NCBI RefSeq assembly: GCF_009730915.1
Contig: NC_052476.1
Coordinates: 20,007,257 to 20,071,256 of the forward strand
Reading direction: 5' to 3'
Length of the DNA: 64,000 bases
DNA from: Dioscorea cayenensis subsp. rotundata
Taxonomy: Eukaryota; Streptophyta; Magnoliopsida; Dioscoreales; Dioscoreaceae
Positions 24,683-36,473 of this stretch are shown piece by piece; within the stretch, counting starts at the first letter, position 1; each line of letters begins with the position of its first letter. Under the pieces are notes generated by a model that was given only the letters and a program-made list of their open reading frames with translations, made no database searches and had not been told where the DNA came from. A program made the position numbers and the translations under genes.

Positions 24683-25646
24683 TAACTAGGTTGACCGCCA
24701 TAATCACAAGCTGCTGACAATAACAACACATTCAACATGCAGGATTGACAAAAGTTTAAGCGGAAATATAAGGTTTTAAAGCGGTAACCTCTCGGTTATT
24801 AAAGCAGAGATATCAAATGTTAAAGCAGAGACCCATTTTCTTAAACAGAGACGGGAATACTTAAACAGAGACAACAAATTTTAAACTGTAACATCTCATT
24901 TCTTAAACGTCAACCTCATTTGTAAAACTGCAACCATATCAAATGAAAGGGGAAATGTACATTATAAATATTACACAAATCATAACAATCGAAAAAACTA
25001 TTTCGATAGTGTATACATACGAAAATGCAAAACAAACAAAACCCTAGCTGAGAAATCTCCCTGCAAGACTAACAAAACCCCAGCCGAGAAATCCCTCTGC
25101 AGACTTCAATATCTTCCAACAAAAACAAGAGCACAAAACAAAAACCGAAAAAAATCTTTCTTTTGTAATGAGCAGTTAACATAAAACCATACTCAATACC
25201 TTAGATTATGAATCGATGAAATGCCAACTAGTTGCGGGGGACTTCTCCTTCGAGATACCAGATGGAAAGGGAAAAAGTCGATGAAATGCCAATTACGGAG
25301 GCTTCAGCAGTAGAGACAACTTCGGAGACGACTTGAAATGGAAAAGTCGAAGACGCGAATCGAGAAAAAAAGCAAAGTAACTAGCTCTAATAAATTGCCT
25401 CTTGGGATTACCCTATGGAAACCCACCCCACTTCCTCTCAAACCGCCGAGATGGGCTGCAGTCCCACGACTCCCGCTGCAAGGGTATTTTCGTCCCATAA
25501 AATTTTGAAACTCACTCGTGCTCACATCCCAGCTTTGCGGGGTTTGAAAAACATATTGTTTAAAAGGAGGGGGTTTTTAGGGATTGCAAAACTAACGGGG
25601 TATTTTTGGCAATTTTACAAACTTAGAGGGTTTTTTTTGGCAATCT

Positions 25647-25850
25647 CCACTTATTATTATTATTATTATTATAATTATTAATTTTGCACATATACTGCTA
25701 TTTAAATATAGTGTGATTCTTAAGTTCATAGGGACTTAAATGAAAAAATAAAAATAAAAACAAACCCTAAACCCATCGGCAACCTCGCGCGTGTTCGAGA
25801 GGAGAGGTTCAGCTCGCTCGCTATTGATCAGTGCTCGAGATCGTAGAAGC
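25647..25850 (+). promoter_or_regulatory. Short upstream region of the RH1 gene
   Basis: Only about 200 bp separate the MULE end from the RH1 ATG. It begins with a (TTA)n microsatellite (about 25651-25678) and ends in a GC-richer leader (CGGCAACCTCGCGCGTGTTC). No clear TATA box could be chosen with confidence. RH1 transcription may start close to or inside the MULE terminus. Confidence 0.4.
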
Positions 25851-28800
25851 ATGGAATTGGAGGAGGATACGAAGCCGAAGAGCGTTCCGGTGTTGCCATG
25901 GATGCGTAGCCCGGTTGACATCGATCACTTCGATGAGTGCCCTCTTGGCCTCCTCCCCTGCCTCGATCCCAGGTCGTATATTGGGTTTTTATTTTTTTGT
26001 ATATTGTGTGAAAAACCTGCGATTTTATCTTTGAATAGTGAATTTAGCATCATTGCATGGTAGAAACCGGTATTTTGCTTCAGAATTCTTGGTCTGTGGG
26101 AAAAAGCTTTTGCTTGCTTTCATACTTTTGAATCAATGGAGATGTTTTTGTTGAATTTTAGTTGATAGAGAAACTGCTGTCTTGTAAAGCTTATAGCTTG
26201 AGTTTGACATTTGATGGCTTTTCAGTTTTTGAACCTTAGCTTGAAGGAGATTGTGTGGAGTGTTGGTGTTTATTAGCTTTTTCAAGAAAAAAAGAACTCA
26301 TAAACATCTCATTTTGGAACTTGATATTTTTGCAAAGATGTCTCAAAATGCTACTGTTCTGTCTCGTATCAATTCGCTGTCTACTACAGGATTATATATT
26401 TGAGGATCTGTCAAGATTTTTTTTCTTTTTCTTTTTTTCTATAAAGAACATCGTTTTTTTGCAACTCGAAAGTGTTTGCAAAGCTTCCTCAAGAGGTTGC
26501 TATTAAATTTCGAGCCAATGCTGGTGTTTACCGTACTGAAGAAGGAATGCTGTCTAGGTTTATAGCCTCGTTTGTGCTTACAAATTTTTCTTTTTATTTT
26601 AGATTGGAGGATGCTTTAAAGAAGATTGGTGTTCATTCACTCTTTCCTGTGCAAGCAGCAGTATGGCAGGAAACAATTGGTCCTGGTGCCTTTTGAACGC
26701 GATATTTGTGTCAACTCACCGACAGGGAGTGGTAAGACTTTGGCTTATGCTTTGCCTATAGTGCAAATGCTCTCAACTCGGAAAGTAAGATGCTTGCGTG
26801 CTCTAGTGGTGCTGCCTACTCGGGATTTAGCTTTGCAGGTTATTATAACTTCTATCTTTGTTACTGAAATATTTCTGTATGCTACCTATTAGTTGCATTC
26901 CACACAATCTTTTAGCCAAAGCCCAAGATATGATCCCTATCCCCGACCTTATGGCTAATAAAACATGTTCCCCCTTTGTTTGTTAGACTTGCAAAGGATT
27001 GTTTTTAATATGCCATTGTACTTTGTAGCCCTTCTTGTTGAAAACGTCCACATCATCTTTTATGTCACCTGTTTCTGCTTTGTGTTCTTGCTGGACAATG
27101 TAGCACATTTCTTGAGTCAAAATTGCTCCAAGCCCTTCCCAACCAGTTTTTTTTTCTATCTATAGTCTTGCTTGTTAGGTAACCAAATTTCTAGTTCCAT
27201 GTAAAATTATTAATTTTAGTTACAGTCTTTCCTTTCTGGAACTTTGTGAACTATCTCAGTTATCTCAGTCATGGCAGACTTTCTCAGGATTGGCTTGTTT
27301 TGGGTTTGATATTATTTCCATTGCTTCAAGTTATGGGCATACAATTTCATGTGCGCATTATAGAAGGATGATTAGATGCTTTTGGTGTGGGATGGTATGT
27401 CATTGATTTATGGGATCTTATCACATCAAATTTATTTGATTTTTATTGCAGTAATGTATCGCTGCCAAACAGTTGATTATATTCTCAAATCAGACCAGTT
27501 AACTGTGTTAAAACAATTGTCCTGATTTTTAATGGGAATTAAGTTCAATATATCAATGTAATCTTGTTTATATTGTGTTTAATGCTGATAAGCATTCTTT
27601 TCTCTCTTTAAACTTTGAATTTACAGCTTCTTATGGTTTCTTTGTTGGCTATCCACTTCAGGTCAAGGAGGTGTTTGCTTCTATTGCTGCTTCAGTTGGC
27701 TTGAGTGTAGGCTTGGCAGTTGGTCAATCTTCCATTGCGGATGAAATCTCAGAGCTTATTAAGAGACCAAAGTACGACATGGGTGTATCTTTGGATCCCG
27801 AAGACTTACATGTTGAGCTACAAAGTGCTGTGGACATATTAGTAGCTACTCCTGGAAGGTTGATGGATCACATAACCACTACAAAGGGTTTTACTCTTGA
27901 ACATCTGTGTTACTTGGTAATTTACAAGATTATTCTGCTGCCTTAGTTTTCAGCATTTGCACCATTTTGTTTATGTGATAGTTTGCCAAGTTTTAAACTT
28001 TCTTTATATTTTCATTGGAAAAAAAAACTTTATGTGTAACAATTGAGTCCCTGCATTAATACATGATTCCGTTTAGATTAATGCAATTGCTTATAATTGT
28101 TATTTGTTCGTTTTTTTTTTAAATATACCATCAAATGTGTAGGTTGTTCTTGTTGGTACTTTTTTTTTTATTGGTTAAATGAGCTATAGACATAACATCT
28201 AATACAAATGTTCAGGTTGTTGATGAAACTGACAGGATGTTAAGAGAGGCTTATCAGTCCTGGTTGCCAACTGTGCTTCAGCTTACTTGTTTGAATGATC
28301 AAGCAATATTTAACCAAGCAAGAAGTGGGCTAAATTTGTTCAATTCCTTGACTACATTAAGGAGATCGTACGTTATTCTTTTTCGCTTAACCTTTTAACC
28401 CATGCAGAAAGAACTTTTAGGTCACGGTTTGATAAAAAGACAAAAAAGAAATCTTGGTAGTGATAGTGCCTTTTGTCAAAAATACGTTCAAACATGGGGC
28501 TGATTAACTTATGAAACTTAAGAGCCTCATACATGTGTCTTACTTGATTAATGTGTTATTTATTTATTTATCTATAATTTGTAATGCAAAACTTCTCTTA
28601 ACAGAGGTGTTGAAAGGGGCTTTAAAGGTAAAACCTACCCAAGGCTTGTCAAGATGATTCTTTCTGCCACACTAACTCAAGATCCGAGCAAGCTTTCTCA
28701 ACTTGCTTTGCATCACCCTTTGCTCTTGACAAGTGGGGACAGCCGCTACAAACTTCCTGAAAAGTTGAAATCATACAAGCTGGTATGCTATGGTGCTGTT

Positions 28801-30338
28801 TGTAGGTGTTTCAGTAAGATGTAGGATTTCTAAAGAATAGAATGCTTGAGTTGCATATACATCTCATGCATTAATTGATTTGTCTATTTAGCCATAATGT
28901 TTAAGGGCAGTGATTGATTTGTCCTATATAGTATTCAGAATGCATATCTGATAAGGGTTCAGTTTTTCCAATATGAAGAAAAATAAACGTGTCTTATCCG
29001 CTAACCTGATTGATCCATCAAAATTAGATGTTTGGATTACTATTTTTGAGGAAGCTTCTAAACTGATATATTGTTGCTCTGTATTTGCAGATTTGTGAGT
29101 CAAAACTGAAGCCATTGTACCTAGTTGCTCTTCTACAACATTTAAGTGGGGAAAAGTGTCTGGTTTTCACTTCTTCTGTTGAATCAACACACAGGCTCAG
29201 CGTCTTACTGAACTTTTTTGGAGACTTGCCTTTTAAATTTAGTGAATATTCGGGTCTGCAGCGCCAGTCTGTAAGAAGGTAACTGCCATCATCAATTGAA
29301 CTATATCTATTGTGTCATTACATTACATTAGCTGGACATGCCTCTTAAAGGTGTTAAATAAAGCATGTCTTTGCCATCATGTGTGTTCCATCCACTGAGA
29401 ATGAGAGATTATCTTTCAAATTTTTGGCCGTCCTGATTAGACCTGTTTTGAACATACTGGCCAGAATCATGTTATAGCTTGATGGTGCCCCAATCTTCTT
29501 ACCTCTTGGTTTAATCTTTTTGTTTATCTTTGCATGGAATCCTTGTCATGCTTACACAGATTTCCACTTCAGCAAAACATTGTCAGGGTTTCGGGATGGG
29601 GAAATAGACGTGCTTGTTTCTTCAGATGCAATGACTCGAGGAATGGATGTCGAGGGGGTTAGAAATGTTATCAACTATGATATGCCCCCTTATATCAAGA
29701 CATATATACACAGAGCAGGCCGGACTGCAAGGGCAGGCCAGTCAGGGATGTTGTTTTACCTTGTTGAGAAAAAATGAGGTAATGAAGCTATTATTAGTCG
29801 ATGTTGATATTTTGGCAATGAAATTTCAACTTCAATGCTCTTATATGTGTCGCAATGTGAATAACTAGTTATCTAGTTGAAATAGAGTGATATTGTTCAA
29901 GATTATGCACTTAAAGGCATTATGTAATGGTTCTTATGCCTTTGTCATCTCATACTGAAAATTTAAATGTATTTTACAGGTCAAACGCTTCAAGAAAATG
30001 CTTCAAAAAGCTAATAATAACTCATGCAGTGTTTATCCACTCGCTGCCGAGTCAATTGAACATCTTCACCCTTTGTATTCTTCCGGTAAATTTAATAAAA
30101 TTAGTCAAATATAAGTTCAGCAACGTCTCTTATGTTGATGGTTAACACTCACTAGTTGTTTTTACTCGTAAAGTAATAGTTCAGCTAATGCCAGGATTTC
30201 ATTTCTTTGGGCATTTTAACAGCTTTGGCCAAGTTAAAGGAGGTTGTGCAGTCAGAAACAAGAAGCAAAGTAAACACTGGTTTTAACCGACGAAAAGCTA
30301 GTAAAAGAAAGAAAGACAACAACACGATGCAAGAATAA
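25851..30338 (+). CDS. RH1: DEAD-box ATP-dependent RNA helicase, RH1 type (two single-base frameshifts)
   Basis: ATP-driven RNA unwinding enzyme. Exons: 25851-25972, 26603-26838, 27662-27916, 28216-28367, 28605-28782, 29091-29278, 29573-29778, 29980-30085, 30223-30338. Introns are GT-AG. Motifs in order: I SPTGSGKT (~residue 80), Ia PTRDLALQ, Ib [14 protein letters not shown] in place of DEAD (~207), [35 protein letters not shown]. The N-terminal [12 protein letters not shown] and Lys-rich C-terminus match plant RH1. Two extra bases break the frame: one T in the TTTT at 26691-26694, and one base near 29745-29753. Discounting them, total exon length is divisible by three and the product would be ~518 residues, the expected size for RH1 (about 520). 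Splicing and motifs are otherwise intact, so assembly error is as likely as a real pseudogene. Confidence 0.88.
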
Positions 30339-30467
30339 TCAAATCTTCGAGGTAGAGAAGACCCCTTACCTTTTTCTTTGTGTATGCTTATAACTATCAA
30401 CATTCACATGGTGTTCTGCTAAGCATAGTTTTTCACTCATTTTGTTAGAACATTTACCATGCCATAG

Positions 30468-31290
30468 TTTTATTTCTAGGAATTTCATTAAGATGAACTT
30501 TGGAGAAAACAAATTCACAATAGAGTTTTTTGAAAAGGCTTCGGAACGTATGATTGAAGGTGCATACTTGTCCATCTTGTACAACAGTAAAGCTAGAATC
30601 TCACATTTATATTCAAGTTTCGGAATTGTATGCTTGAATCACTCTTTATGTATCCAAATTTGGTGGTTAATCTATCTAATGTCACACAAAGTGTGGCATT
30701 TCCCTAGCCATGGGAAATTAATCTTGCAACTGTTTCAAAACTCACAAATCTTGTGCTTTAATATGTTTCATGCATCCAACTTTGTGTTTATCAGGACATA
30801 TCCTTTCCATGAATGAAAATTTAGGTGGTTATCCCTTTCCCCTCTACCAATATTTGGTACGAGGAACTTGAATTCATCGTTGATTTAATTTTATTTCTAG
30901 GATTTCATTAACATGAACATTGGAGAAAACAAATTCACAATCGGGTTTCTTGAAAAGGATCCAAACATGGATGAAGCTGCAAATCAGAAATGATAGAAGG
31001 TGCATAATACTCTTCCATCTTGAACAACTCTGAAGCTAGAACATCACATTTACATGCAAGTTTTGGAATTGTATCCTGATTCTCTCTTTTTCAATGAAAT
31101 TTTGTGTTTAATTTATCTAATGCCACACAATTTGTGGCATTCCCTTGGCCATGATGAATTAATATTGGAACTGCTTCAAAAATGGCATATCTTGTGTTCT
31201 ACTATGTTTCATGTATCCTGCTTTGAGTTCATCAGGACATATTCTTTCCTTGAATAAAAATTTAGGTGGCCATCCCTTTCCCCTGTCAAT
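30468..31290. repeat. Tandem duplication (~420 bp unit) between RH1 and the polyamine oxidase
   Basis: The unit at 30468-30850 recurs at 30889-31290 in the same order: TTTTATTTCTAGG, TTTGGAGAAAACAAATTCACAA, GGTGCATA, TCTATCTAATG-CACACAA, TGTGGCATT, CAGGACATAT, AAATTTAGGTGG, ATCCCTTTCCCC. The copies differ by perhaps 15-20 percent plus indels. The short ORFs in it are not alike and are not genes. It lies in the shared 3' flank of the two convergent genes. Confidence 0.85.
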
Positions 31291-31574
31291 ATTTTATCCA
31301 AGGAATACTAATTATTGTCGACTCTGCATCACTACGGTATGAGAATAAAGGAAAACAGATGCATGGAGAATATTTCATTTTATTTATAAAGTTTTAAGTC
31401 TTGTAGCTATAGAAACTAGCTACCTGTCCTTTCACAATAACTTAGCATGCAACAAATACCAAATACTTCATGAGAAGACACCATAGAAAAGCAACAGATT
31501 TTCTTAGATTTCTCCTCTACATTAAAAATGGATGATAGCATTGCTAGCATTAGGACTAGCAGTGAATCATATAA

Positions 31575-34146
31575 TCACATTCTAGATATAAGCAATGGTG
31601 CTGAGACTGCAGCAATCTCTTCGCCCATAACCGGGTGGAACATCTCCAACTCTCCGTATTTCTCAAGAAGGCGCATCTGACATTCTTCGGCAGCCATCAG
31701 ACCTGTAGAGTATGCACCATGGACAGATCCGGTGTATTTGATGCTCGTGGCTTCACCGGCGAAGAAAAGGTTGTCTACAGGGATCCGTAACCTCTCATGG
31801 AGGTCATAAGACTTCCCGACAGCCCCGTAGCTGTAGGAACCAAGAGAGTTTGCATCTGTGCCCCAGTGTGAGACCAGATACTGAATCTGTTGAAGAATAT
31901 GAATGCAAAAAAAGTATAAGAATTATTGTTTTAAAAGTTGAGACTGAAAGAGAGTGTTACAGCATACCGGTTCGGATGCACCGGGGAGTATTTCTTTCAG
32001 CTGAGAGAATGCGAACCGAGCAGCAGCATCGTCCGACATCTTTTCAATGTCATGGGCGAGCCGACCTGCAGGCATGTAAACAAGGACCGGATGACCTGTT
32101 GCTTTGTGAAGATTAAGGAAATAGCTGCAACCATAAGTGGTTGCAGAGACCACTCCCAAGAACTCTACATTAGGCCAGAAAAACCTTTTTCAAAGTGCAA
32201 GGCAATCTTGTTCTCCGTCCCGACACCGATATCATTGATTGCTTCTTCCTTCCACTCCGGAAGACGGGGCTCAAACTTAATGGATTTGGATTTGAGAACT
32301 CCTAAGGGAACGGTTATGATAGCGGCATCCGCAACAAATGTTTTACCATTTTCGACAGTGATTTCTACTCCCTTCTTACCCCGGATTATTTTCGTAACCC
32401 TTAAACCATAATTGAAATGAGAGACTAGGGAACTGGACTCATGCAAATGCTGATAACTAAAAGTAGAGAAGTGATAAACACCTACCGGTGACGAAGACGA
32501 ATGTCAAGGCCTCTTGCAAGTGTTGTTAGAACAGGACGATAACCCCGAACCATGAGACCATGGCCTCCTGGAAGTAAAACTTCCTGTACAAAATGAACAT
32601 TCCAAATGATCATTATACAGAAAACAAAAATACAAGAGAAAACACTGATGTTTTGGAGGAAGCTGATAATCACATGACATTAGATCTAGGACCAACTAGA
32701 ATTCATCATTGAGTTTTGAGGTAAAAATACTCTCACTTGCCTGATCCCAGTTTTTTAGTGAGATGGTATCTGCATCTGCAGCAAACCAGCCTTCCATTCG
32801 GCACAAATACCATTGCAATACTTTGTGAGCCAGGCCTTCCTGTCTGCAATTAGACGATCAATTTCATAAGAAAGACATCCGATAAAGACCATCACACCCA
32901 TTGTGAACTAATAAACAGTATGCTTTTCTTACTTCAGCTCTGGATGTCGATCCATGACAATTGTGATGGCCTGAGCTACAGACAAGTCATTTGTATTTTC
33001 CTGCCTAAGTTTGTCAGCCTGTGCAAATGTGCAATATAACCAACTTAGCAACAAAGCAATTAATTGATCCATAAGCACTACTAAACAGAAGTTCATACGT
33101 TATCTAGTATCTCCTGAAACACTTGGCCAACTTTTTCAACTAGGTCTTGAGGAACTTGATGTCCATCAGTATCAAAAAGAGCATAGCTGTATGTATATAT
33201 TCATGTCAAATTGGTAAGTTAGTCCACCAGTTAAACAACTGTATATGTTTTCAGCAAAATTCATCATATGTAGTTTAAGAATACCTCTCAAGATCATGGT
33301 CAAACAATACTGAATTGTCACCGCTGGTCCGGTAGAGCGGAAGCCCTAATCTTCCAATCAAAGGTGCCAATGGATTTTCTTTACACACACCATGCAACCT
33401 AATTGTGAACATGCTCAGATGTTCAGTACTAATTCTTAGAGCAAGCTATGTAGAATGAACTAGAAATAATAGCAAGATAAGCATACCAAGAAGCTCCAAC
33501 ATCAACAGGGAAACCAAAAGAGTAGTCGGTATAAACCCGGCCACCGATCCTGTCGCGTGATTCCAAAACAACAACCTGAGAAGCAAATATACTAAATAAG
33601 TTACCAAGATCAAAGTGAACACTTTCAGCATGCTACCAAAGCCCGGTACCTCGAATGATGCATTCTTAAGAGCTCGGGCAGCAGCAAGGCCGGCAAAGCC
33701 ACTGCCTATAACTATTACAGACGACGGCGAACGGGGCTTCCTTCTCTCCACAAGTGAATAAGAAGCTGCAAATGGAGAATTTTATGATAACATTTAGTAA
33801 TTTCTTCATAGTTTTGCACAATCATTGCTCATCTTTTGGGAACAACACATGAATACATGCAGATAGGAATTTCTTCCTAGTTCCATAGATTCATCAAAAT
33901 TCAACAAAAACACTTGAAAAGATAGATCATAGAACTACATAAATACAATGAAAACTAGGGCACAGAACATCCAAATCCAACCAACAAAAAAAAAAACAAA
34001 CAAATTTGTGATCCAAAACTCATCAAAAGAAACAAAATAGACGAGTACTAAATTAAAGCAAAATCTTGCAAACAAAATGATGAAGAAGAACAAGAAAAAA
34101 AGGGCAGAGGACCTTTTTTGAGGGAAACGTTGCTGCGGCTCTCCAT
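31575..34146 (-). CDS. PAO: Polyamine oxidase, FAD-dependent, peroxisomal type
   Basis: Oxidises spermine/spermidine, producing H2O2; members ending in SRM or SRL act in peroxisomes by back-conversion. Exons (minus): 34146-34113, 33765-33650, 33575-33487, 33398-33285, 33186-33099, 33018-32933, 32843-32741, 32583-32486, 32399-31968, 31886-31575. Features: FAD-binding [14 protein letters not shown] (~28-41), [46 protein letters not shown] near the C-terminus, and the terminal PTS1 signal SRM. Introns are GT-AG, except that the one after 32741 has a GC donor. The ninth exon carries two extra bases at an A5 run (32179-32183) and a T5 run (32186-32190), shifting the frame just before the WPNVEF-like segment. 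Discounting these the length would be ~489 residues, as in Arabidopsis PAO2-4. The start ATG sits in an 11-codon first exon. Confidence 0.9.
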
Positions 34147-34417
34147 ATTGATTCCCGTTCCAACGACTCCTCGAATTCAAGATGGAAGGGGGCAATTGAG
34201 GGGAATAATGAAGGACGAAAAAAATCAAAAGACAAGTGATGAAGTGATTGGAATTCGAGTTTAACCCCAGATTGACGAAGCAGCTCATGCGGGGAGTTCC
34301 AAGAAATCCCTAAACCACCTTCTCAATTTGGAGGTTGAACAGGGTTTTTCGAGGCCGAGAAATCGATTCAAGCTTCAAAAAATGGGGGAAATCCCATGAA
34401 AAATGGTGGAATTTGAG

Positions 34418-34513
34418 GAAATTCGAAGCAAAAAACAAGAGAGATTGAGAAAGGGCGAGAACCCAGGAAATTCGAAGCAAAAAAGAGAGAAATTGAGAAA
34501 GGGCGAGAACCAA
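34418..34513. repeat. 49 bp tandem repeat upstream of PAO
   Basis: Two near-identical units, 34418-34466 and 34467-34513, each starting GAAATTCGAAGCAAAAAA and ending GAGAAAGGGCGAGAACC. They lie ~270-370 bp upstream of the PAO ATG, so probably in the leader or core promoter. Confidence 0.8.
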
Positions 34514-35410
34514 ACTGGGATTTTTCTTGGTGTTTCTCTTCGGCGTTTTTCGTTTGCTTTTATAGCTTCTTTTCTCTCACTTGGATTGCTTCCAGTCACC
34601 GGCGGTGAGCTTACCACCGCCTTGAACTTTGCATATTGCCCCTTGAATTCTTTCCTATTCCTCTAATATATATATATATATATATATTTTTAAAAAAATT
34701 ATTATTTTTTGGGTTTTATTTAAATACTGTTAAAAATACCTCTATAATATTGAACTAACAGAACTTAAAACATTATATTTTTCTCCCCCTTAAATTAGCT
34801 AGTTATTCTAATTTAAATAAATAAATAATATTAAAAAAATAAAAATCTAAAACCTCTATGTAATATTGTTTAAAAAATATATAATTCTTACTCTATAATA
34901 AAAACGATTGGTATTTTATTTTTTATATTTTGTAATAATTTTTATTATTATACTATATTCCTTTCTTCCGCACACATGAAGTTATGAACTATAAATTTTT
35001 CAAATTTTTATTTAATAAACATTAAAATCTAGGCATTCAAGTTAATTGATAATATAAATTTTTAAAAAAAAATATTAATTTTTCAAAATTACCCACATAC
35101 CTCTTTTAAAACATAGAGAAGCGTAAAACTGATAATATTCATAGAATTTTTATAGATGACAAGTAATTAAAAAAATTCTAAGTGTGACCGTTAATAATAA
35201 TTAATTAAATTTTTTTCTCAATTTTTTTAATTTTTGTGAGGCTAAAAGTATTATTTTATTTAAACTTGGAGATGGTTATTGTTCGCTTATTATCACCGGG
35301 CTTCAACATAAGCTCAAGATGATGCCAACCATTTTAACAACCATACTTAATCTTGGCCGTCCGTTGACCAAACCAGAAGATATCAACGGTTGATATGTTA
35401 AAGTCGTCAC

Positions 35411-35416
35411 CACGTG
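35411..35416. promoter_or_regulatory. G-box core CACGTG
   Basis: Perfect CACGTG palindrome with flanking CAC-CACGTG-CTTG, the core bound by plant bZIP and bHLH factors. It lies ~1.27 kb upstream of the PAO start. A six-base match can arise by chance, so function is unproven. Confidence 0.25.
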
Positions 35417-35758
35417 CTTGAAACAGTGTACAAAACTCACACGCTAATCGTGACCGTCCAAAGGTTGCGTGTCGCTTTCGCCAACGGCCCCGATTGGAGA
35501 AGACATCGCTGTCGTTGTGCTGTCAGCGATCGTAGCCGTTGAACTACTGATCTTCTATTACAACCGTTGGATTGTCAAGGGGGACCTTTCAGTAATTAAT
35601 GTCGGTCCTATTGAACTTTTGGATTTAAGTCCCTGGTCACCGTGGTCGGTGTTTCCTTATCTTACGCCACTGGATCATTCTAGATAAGAATATCCTCCTC
35701 AATAAGACAAAATTTTAATTTTAATTTTAATTATTAGTATATAAAGAGTTTGGTATGG

Positions 35759-36201
35759 TATATGCTATTAATAATCCATCATCATTATAAATATAGACAT
35801 TGATATCCATGAATATATTGTAAATATAAAGAGAATATAAATAATATAAGAATAAAAAGAAAGGATATATACCAAATATCCTGAATTATACTTCACATTT
35901 TTCTTTTCTATTTTTTTCTTCTATATCTCATTTACAATATAAGGAGAGTATTTATAGGCATTCAAGAAATGAATGAACGATTATGATTAATTCGGTCTAA
36001 CGGTCTAAAATACATTAGTAGGTGAAATAGTAACAGTGTTGACTGCTGGCAGTCTGCTACTATAGTAAATTGTTGTGCAGCTGCAACAACAACATCTAAA
36101 TATTTGCTATAGTAATGCCGATTGTTGCATTGTTATCGTATACTACTGTGCGTCACCGAATGCTATATTATGCATCCATTATTTTTATAGTATTCATAAC
36201 A
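35759..36201 (-). repeat. 3' LTR of the copia element
   Basis: About 443 bp. It shares with 40516-40934 the blocks TATATGCTATTAATAA, GATATCCATGAATATATTGTAAA, AGAATAAA and CAAATATCCT-AATTATACTTCACATTTT, and the end TATTCATAACA. The boundary at the 35759 side could shift by three bases if the LTR ends in CA. Confidence 0.85.
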
Positions 36202-36473
36202 CTCCCCTCGGATGCCTATGACCAAAAGATATGTCTCATTAAAACTTTGCTAGGAAAAACCCAATGAGATAAAAACCTAGTCAAGAAAAAAGTATACACT
36301 ATCGTTGGGATACTGTCTCATTAAAAACCTTGCATTAAAAAAACCCATTGAGATAAAAACTGTCTCGAGGGAAAAAGAGTATAATCTCCCCTCAAATAAA
36401 TAACTCTTAATTTATTTCAGGAGAACTTATATCCATTATTCCGGTCTAGTGTCTTTCAAGTCTGTGTAGAGTT

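Larger units (their letters stand above)
18193..25646. mobile_element. Mutator-like element with transposase and Ulp1-like genes (copy 2, left end missing)
   Basis: Collinear with copy 1 over about 7.4 kb: transposase on plus (18504-21015), Ulp1-like gene on minus (24682-21430), the same intron arrays and the same right arm. The right terminal repeat is better preserved here. Read inwards it gives GATTGCC, AAAACCCTC, AAGTTTGTAAAATTGCC, AAAAATACCCCG, and it ends about 25646, where a (TTA)n run begins. The copies differ by many substitutions and short indels, so they are not a recent duplication. The element ends about 200 bp upstream of the RH1 start codon. Confidence 0.8.
34147..35753. promoter_or_regulatory. 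Upstream region of the polyamine oxidase gene
   Basis: 34147-34660 is probably leader and proximal promoter. It includes a 49 bp direct tandem repeat. 34664-35280 is AT-rich with an (AT)n run at ~34664-34687. 35280-35690 is distinctly less AT-rich, with CCGTCCGTTGACC and AACCGTTGGATTGTC segments and a palindromic G-box core CACGTG at 35411-35416. Whether this distal block serves PAO is inference. Confidence 0.4.

Noticed and set aside
6896-25646. One segmental tandem duplication explaining both MULE copies
   Set aside because: The right flanks (16487 onwards and 25647 onwards) are unrelated, so separate insertions are more likely.
30442-30816. 124-codon ORF downstream of RH1
   Set aside because: It lies in the tandem duplication and is not kept in the second unit, so it is not a gene.
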